Assembly: GCF_000468035.1 (NCBI RefSeq)
Contig: NZ_KI260515.1
Span: 1 to 34,110, forward strand
Source of the DNA: Selenomonas sp. oral taxon 892 str. F0426
GTDB lineage: Bacteria; Bacillota; Negativicutes; Selenomonadales; Selenomonadaceae
Length of the DNA stretch: 34,110 nucleotides
Direction of reading: 5' to 3'
Positions 31,158-34,110 of this stretch are shown piece by piece. Under the pieces are notes generated by a model, which was not told the origin of the DNA, did not search any database, and worked only from the letters and a program-made list of their open reading frames with translations. Position numbers and translations under genes: made by a program. Numbering within the stretch: the stretch's first letter is position 1; every line of letters begins with the position of its first letter.

Positions 31158-34110
31158 ATGAAAGCAAATTTCAACAAGCGGCAATGTCTTCAGCTGAGCA
31201 CGCTGGTAGTGACAGGTCTTCTCTGTGCCTCGACCGCGAGTGCAGCGGAACTGGTCTCTGCCGTACCATCCAACTATGCACGCAGCGAGATTGGTACCAT
31301 CACCGGCTCACGTGTCACAACAGAGGTCGACGCTGCGCCTCATAAGGGTGTTGTAAAAGGCCTTGGTGGAGATCCTGCCTCATTTAATTTTCATCAACAA
31401 GGTAAAAGCAAGGTTTTCTTGCGCCAGTACACGTATAGCACAACAGACCTAAAAGCCAACAAAATCTTGGATCCAAACACCTCAGGAGCGGCATCCATCG
31501 AGGCTGAAGGGATGAGTCCATCCGTCCCGAATGCACATGCTGCAGCCGCAAACGACGAGTATATATATCTCACTGGATATGATCTCGGACAGATTGGTGT
31601 TTTCCAGCAGCAGGGCAAGCTGATCCAAGAAAAGTCAGCCGCCGTAGTCAATCTAAAGAACGACATCAAACAGTACTGCGGCTATAACTTCAATGAATCC
31701 TTTGAAAACCTCGACGACGGTACACACCATGTTGGTGACCCCACGAAAGCACAGGTACACGGCGAAGCATTGCTCGTTGACGGGAAGAATCTGTATGTGG
31801 CAACCTCCGTCAATCCGAACGGCGGCTATGACCCCTATGACGATGGTTTCCTCATGCAGTATGAGATCCAAAGCGACGGCAGTCTAAAGTTCGGCAGTTA
31901 CACCCGCATCAGCCGCAACATCGACCAGGGACGACTCAACAAGTTCAATGATCAGATCCTGGTCTCCTGCATCGGCGGCTATCAGCACTACGACGGAACC
32001 GGCAACAAGAAACATACAGCCATCAGCATCGCCAAGCTCGGTGAGGGCGGAAAGCTGGTAGGCACAGAGCAGCGCCGTGCAGTCCTGCCGGATCACGTCA
32101 AAGCCACAGGCGAGGATATGCGTGATCTCAAAGTGCTGCCAAACGGTACGGCTTATGTCATGACCTACAATCTGAGTCCATCCGGCAGCAAAATCGATGC
32201 ACACGTCTATCAGACAACGATATCCAACCTAATGTCTGAGCATCCGGAGGACTGGCAGTCCCTTGCTTCGGTCGAGTCTCAGGAAGGCTGGTTCGGCAAG
32301 CTCAACGCCGAATACTACACGAAACGTCTCTGGCTCGAGCTGGGCGATGCACTGAGCGTCTACACCGACGGCGATAAAACAGCAAAGTATCAATGGAAGG
32401 CAAAAGACTTTGCATCGAAGAACTATGAGCGCTTCAACAAGGTCACAATGATTGATCCGGACTGGGTCTCCGGCAATATCGCCTCCGTTGTGATGACTCT
32501 TCCTGCGGAACTGGGCGGAGGAACGACCGCCGCAGAGGAGAATGCTAAAGCCATTTGGAAAACAAATGCGGATATTACAGCCCCCATTACGGATCGCCAC
32601 AGCTTTACCAACAGTACAGTGGTAAGTATTGGAAAGGACCTGCTTGGAGATCCACACACCAATGTTATTGCGGCTATCTCTGGATCAAATGGAAACCGCC
32701 TTAACATCAGCGCACGCAAGAATCCTTTGCACCTGCAGGTAGAGAACACAGTCGGCAATCCGACCGGAATCTATGCTGGAAAAGGAACAAACGTTACCGT
32801 AACAGCGAGCGAGGTCAACATCATTACAAAAGGACTCCCGGGCGGCAATTCTTTGACCAATGCGATTCACCTTGACGCACAAAAAGATAAGGAAGCCACG
32901 CTTACGGTCAATGCCTCGACCAATATCTCGATGTCAGGTGGCCTAGGCGGGAATGGTGTTGCTATCCAAAAAAGCGATCGTTTGGGCGAAAAATCCTACG
33001 AGGCAACTCATGTATCAAAAATCCGCATCAACGGCGATTTAAAAATAGCTGGTACACGCACAGACGAGTGGGGCATCCCACTCAATCGCGAAAATGTTTT
33101 TTCCCGATTCAACAATGCGGGACTCCTCACGCAAGTTGAAAAGAGCGAGATTATCATTGCCGGCAATAATGTAAAAGGAATAAATGGAAATGCCGACATG
33201 ACGGTCTATGGCAATGGCGCAACCGCAAATGCCAAAGACAGCAAAATATATATTGCGGGAGGCGGACATATTCAGGTTCCTGCAGGGACGAAATATAGCT
33301 ATTATGCCCTTGCGGCCTACCAAGGCAGCATTTCTATGAATATGGGTGAGGACGGCGCAAAGATTGCCAACAACAAGAAAGGTGCACAAATTGCAGACGT
33401 CCAGCTTGACGGCGATCTCTTTGCCCTGCCCACAGGACAACTCGATGTCGCACTTGCGACAAATAACTCCTACCTGCACGGTCTCGTTGATAACGGCGGT
33501 ACGGCAAATCTCTATCTGCAAAACGGCGCAAAATGGCTGAATGAGGGACGCAATGAGCGCTACTATCAGGATAACGAGGACATCGGTGCGGGCACTCTCA
33601 CAGACGGCAAATATATTCCCAAGAGCCGCATTACGAACTTCTACGGCGGCGCAGCAGAGTCGTCACGTAGCTTCATCTTCCAGAAGAACGCCCAAGAAAT
33701 TGCGATCGACAATTACAGCGGGCATACGAAGGTTGTCTACGAACATGATGCTGCGGCACCGACCGTGATGAAGGGCGGCGACATCCGCATTGCAAAGGCA
33801 GCAGAGAACAGCGGCATCACCCTCTCCACGCACAACGCAGGGCTCAATACGGAATCAACAAAGGCAGAGGACAAGAGCCTCGTGAATGCGACACTGAATG
33901 CACTGGCAAACAAGCTCTACTATACGGCGTATACAACGGGAGAGCGCAACCTCTCAGGTAAGGCAGAAATCGCAGAAGGTCTTGTCTCTTCCTCGGCAAC
34001 ACTGAAGCTCGCTCCGATCACATTCCGCAGCGAAAGTGGACAGGGGCAATACACCCCGGATACACCGAAGCCGGACACACCGAAGCCGGATACGCCGAAG
34101 CCGGATACAC
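31158..34110 (+). CDS. Large exported surface protein, autotransporter-like, cut by window end
   Basis: An open frame of at least 984 codons that runs off the window. RBS AAGGAGA is 8 nt before the ATG. A signal peptide (about 1-34, ending ASTASA) is followed by about 400 residues with several blade-like segments: YIYLTGYDLGQIGVF (about 133-147), ALLVDGKNLYVATSV (203-217), FLMQYEIQSDGSLKFG (231-246), FNDQILVSCIGGY (262-274), LKVLPNGTAYVMTYN (324-338) and LSVYTDGDKTAKYQW (399-413). These suggest a beta-propeller. Residues from about 470 to 960 look like a beta-helical autotransporter passenger, with NALANKLYYTAYTTGERNLSG near the end. A PDTPK repeat linker follows. A C-terminal barrel is expected beyond the window. 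It shares the riboswitch operon with the receptor. Confidence 0.85.
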   Translation, partial: MKANFNKRQCLQLSTLVVTGLLCASTASAAELVSAVPSNYARSEIGTITGSRVTTEVDAAPHKGVVKGLGGDPASFNFHQQGKSKVFLRQYTYSTTDLKANKILDPNTSGAASIEAEGMSPSVPNAHAAAANDEYIYLTGYDLGQIGVFQQQGKLIQEKSAAVVNLKNDIKQYCGYNFNESFENLDDGTHHVGDPTKAQVHGEALLVDGKNLYVATSVNPNGGYDPYDDGFLMQYEIQSDGSLKFGSYTRISRNIDQGRLNKFNDQILVSCIGGYQHYDGTGNKKHTAISIAKLGEGGKLVGTEQRRAVLPDHVKATGEDMRDLKVLPNGTAYVMTYNLSPSGSKIDAHVYQTTISNLMSEHPEDWQSLASVESQEGWFGKLNAEYYTKRLWLELGDALSVYTDGDKTAKYQWKAKDFASKNYERFNKVTMIDPDWVSGNIASVVMTLPAELGGGTTAAEENAKAIWKTNADITAPITDRHSFTNSTVVSIGKDLLGDPHTNVIAAISGSNGNRLNISARKNPLHLQVENTVGNPTGIYAGKGTNVTVTASEVNIITKGLPGGNSLTNAIHLDAQKDKEATLTVNASTNISMSGGLGGNGVAIQKSDRLGEKSYEATHVSKIRINGDLKIAGTRTDEWGIPLNRENVFSRFNNAGLLTQVEKSEIIIAGNNVKGINGNADMTVYGNGATANAKDSKIYIAGGGHIQVPAGTKYSYYALAAYQGSISMNMGEDGAKIANNKKGAQIADVQLDGDLFALPTGQLDVALATNNSYLHGLVDNGGTANLYLQNGAKWLNEGRNERYYQDNEDIGAGTLTDGKYIPKSRITNFYGGAAESSRSFIFQKNAQEIAIDNYSGHTKVVYEHDAAAPTVMKGGDIRIAKAAENSGITLSTHNAGLNTESTKAEDKSLVNATLNALANKLYYTAYTTGERNLSGKAEIAEGLVSSSATLKLAPITFRSESGQGQYTPDTPKPDTPKPDTPKPDT
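34059..34110 (+). repeat. Tandem PDTPK-coding repeat (partial)
   Basis: At least three copies of a 15-bp unit, ccggatacaccgaag and variants, encoding Pro-Asp-Thr-Pro-Lys. The array continues past the window end. It probably forms a stiff linker before the expected barrel domain. Confidence 0.85.

Noticed and set aside
31394-33531. Minus-strand open frames at 31394-31669, 31884-32204, 32229-32657 and 33039-33521
   Set aside because: They lie wholly inside the large plus-strand surface protein gene, which is open from 31158 to the window end and has a signal peptide and a good ribosome binding site.

Overview
The window looks like a chromosomal segment of a diderm (outer-membrane-bearing) Firmicute of the class Negativicutes, most like Selenomonas or a close relative. 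This is inference from gene content. The dnaX-ybaB-recR-bofA cluster behind an SRP RNA gene is a Firmicutes arrangement, while the window also encodes a type Va autotransporter, a TonB-dependent outer-membrane receptor and a second large surface protein, which need an outer membrane. Base composition is moderately GC-rich, and most promoters, ribosome binding sites and terminators are easy to read.

Layout. 1-3425 (minus): tRNA-Ser(GGA), SRP RNA, a terminator, then dnaX, ybaB, recR and bofA. 3504-4591 (minus): pfkA with its own promoter and terminator. 4681-11400 (minus): a 2216-residue autotransporter with a highly repetitive passenger and a TTG start. 11556-13126 (minus): a sodium:amino-acid symporter, divergent from pyk. 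13187-15176 (plus): pyk, terminator, ridA, terminator. 15186-17165 (minus): pheA-aroF, the entry and phenylalanine-branch enzymes of aromatic synthesis. 17221-20006 (plus): an HD-domain hydrolase, a membrane-anchored methyltransferase and an exported glucosaminidase-TPR protein. 20019-22288 (minus): an anchored coiled-coil protein of unknown function, then a DUF3793-flavodoxin pair behind a promoter overlapped by a Fur-like site. 22492-25215 (plus): a metN-metI-metQ methionine importer. 25234-26772 (plus): a MATE exporter. 26783-27883 (minus): a membrane-anchored unknown protein. 28030-34110 (plus): promoter, cobalamin riboswitch, two tandem terminators, a TonB-dependent receptor and a very large secreted protein cut by the window end.

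The most interesting part is the last operon. The cobalamin aptamer can be traced from its P1 strand (28083-28090) to the matching P1 strand (28391-28398), but a 165-nt element bounded by 17-nt inverted repeats sits inside the apical loop between the conserved GGTG and AAxCC. A miniature version of the same inverted-repeat family lies in the leader of the autotransporter gene at 11427-11466, so this is probably a small mobile palindromic element that inserted into a riboswitch and may have left it foldable. The riboswitch governs a TonB-dependent receptor followed 15 nt later by a large exported protein whose N-terminal third looks beta-propeller-like and whose remainder looks like an autotransporter passenger. 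By analogy with the BtuB/BtuG pair of Bacteroidetes, I propose, as a hypothesis only, that this is a surface cobalamin capture protein built on an autotransporter chassis.
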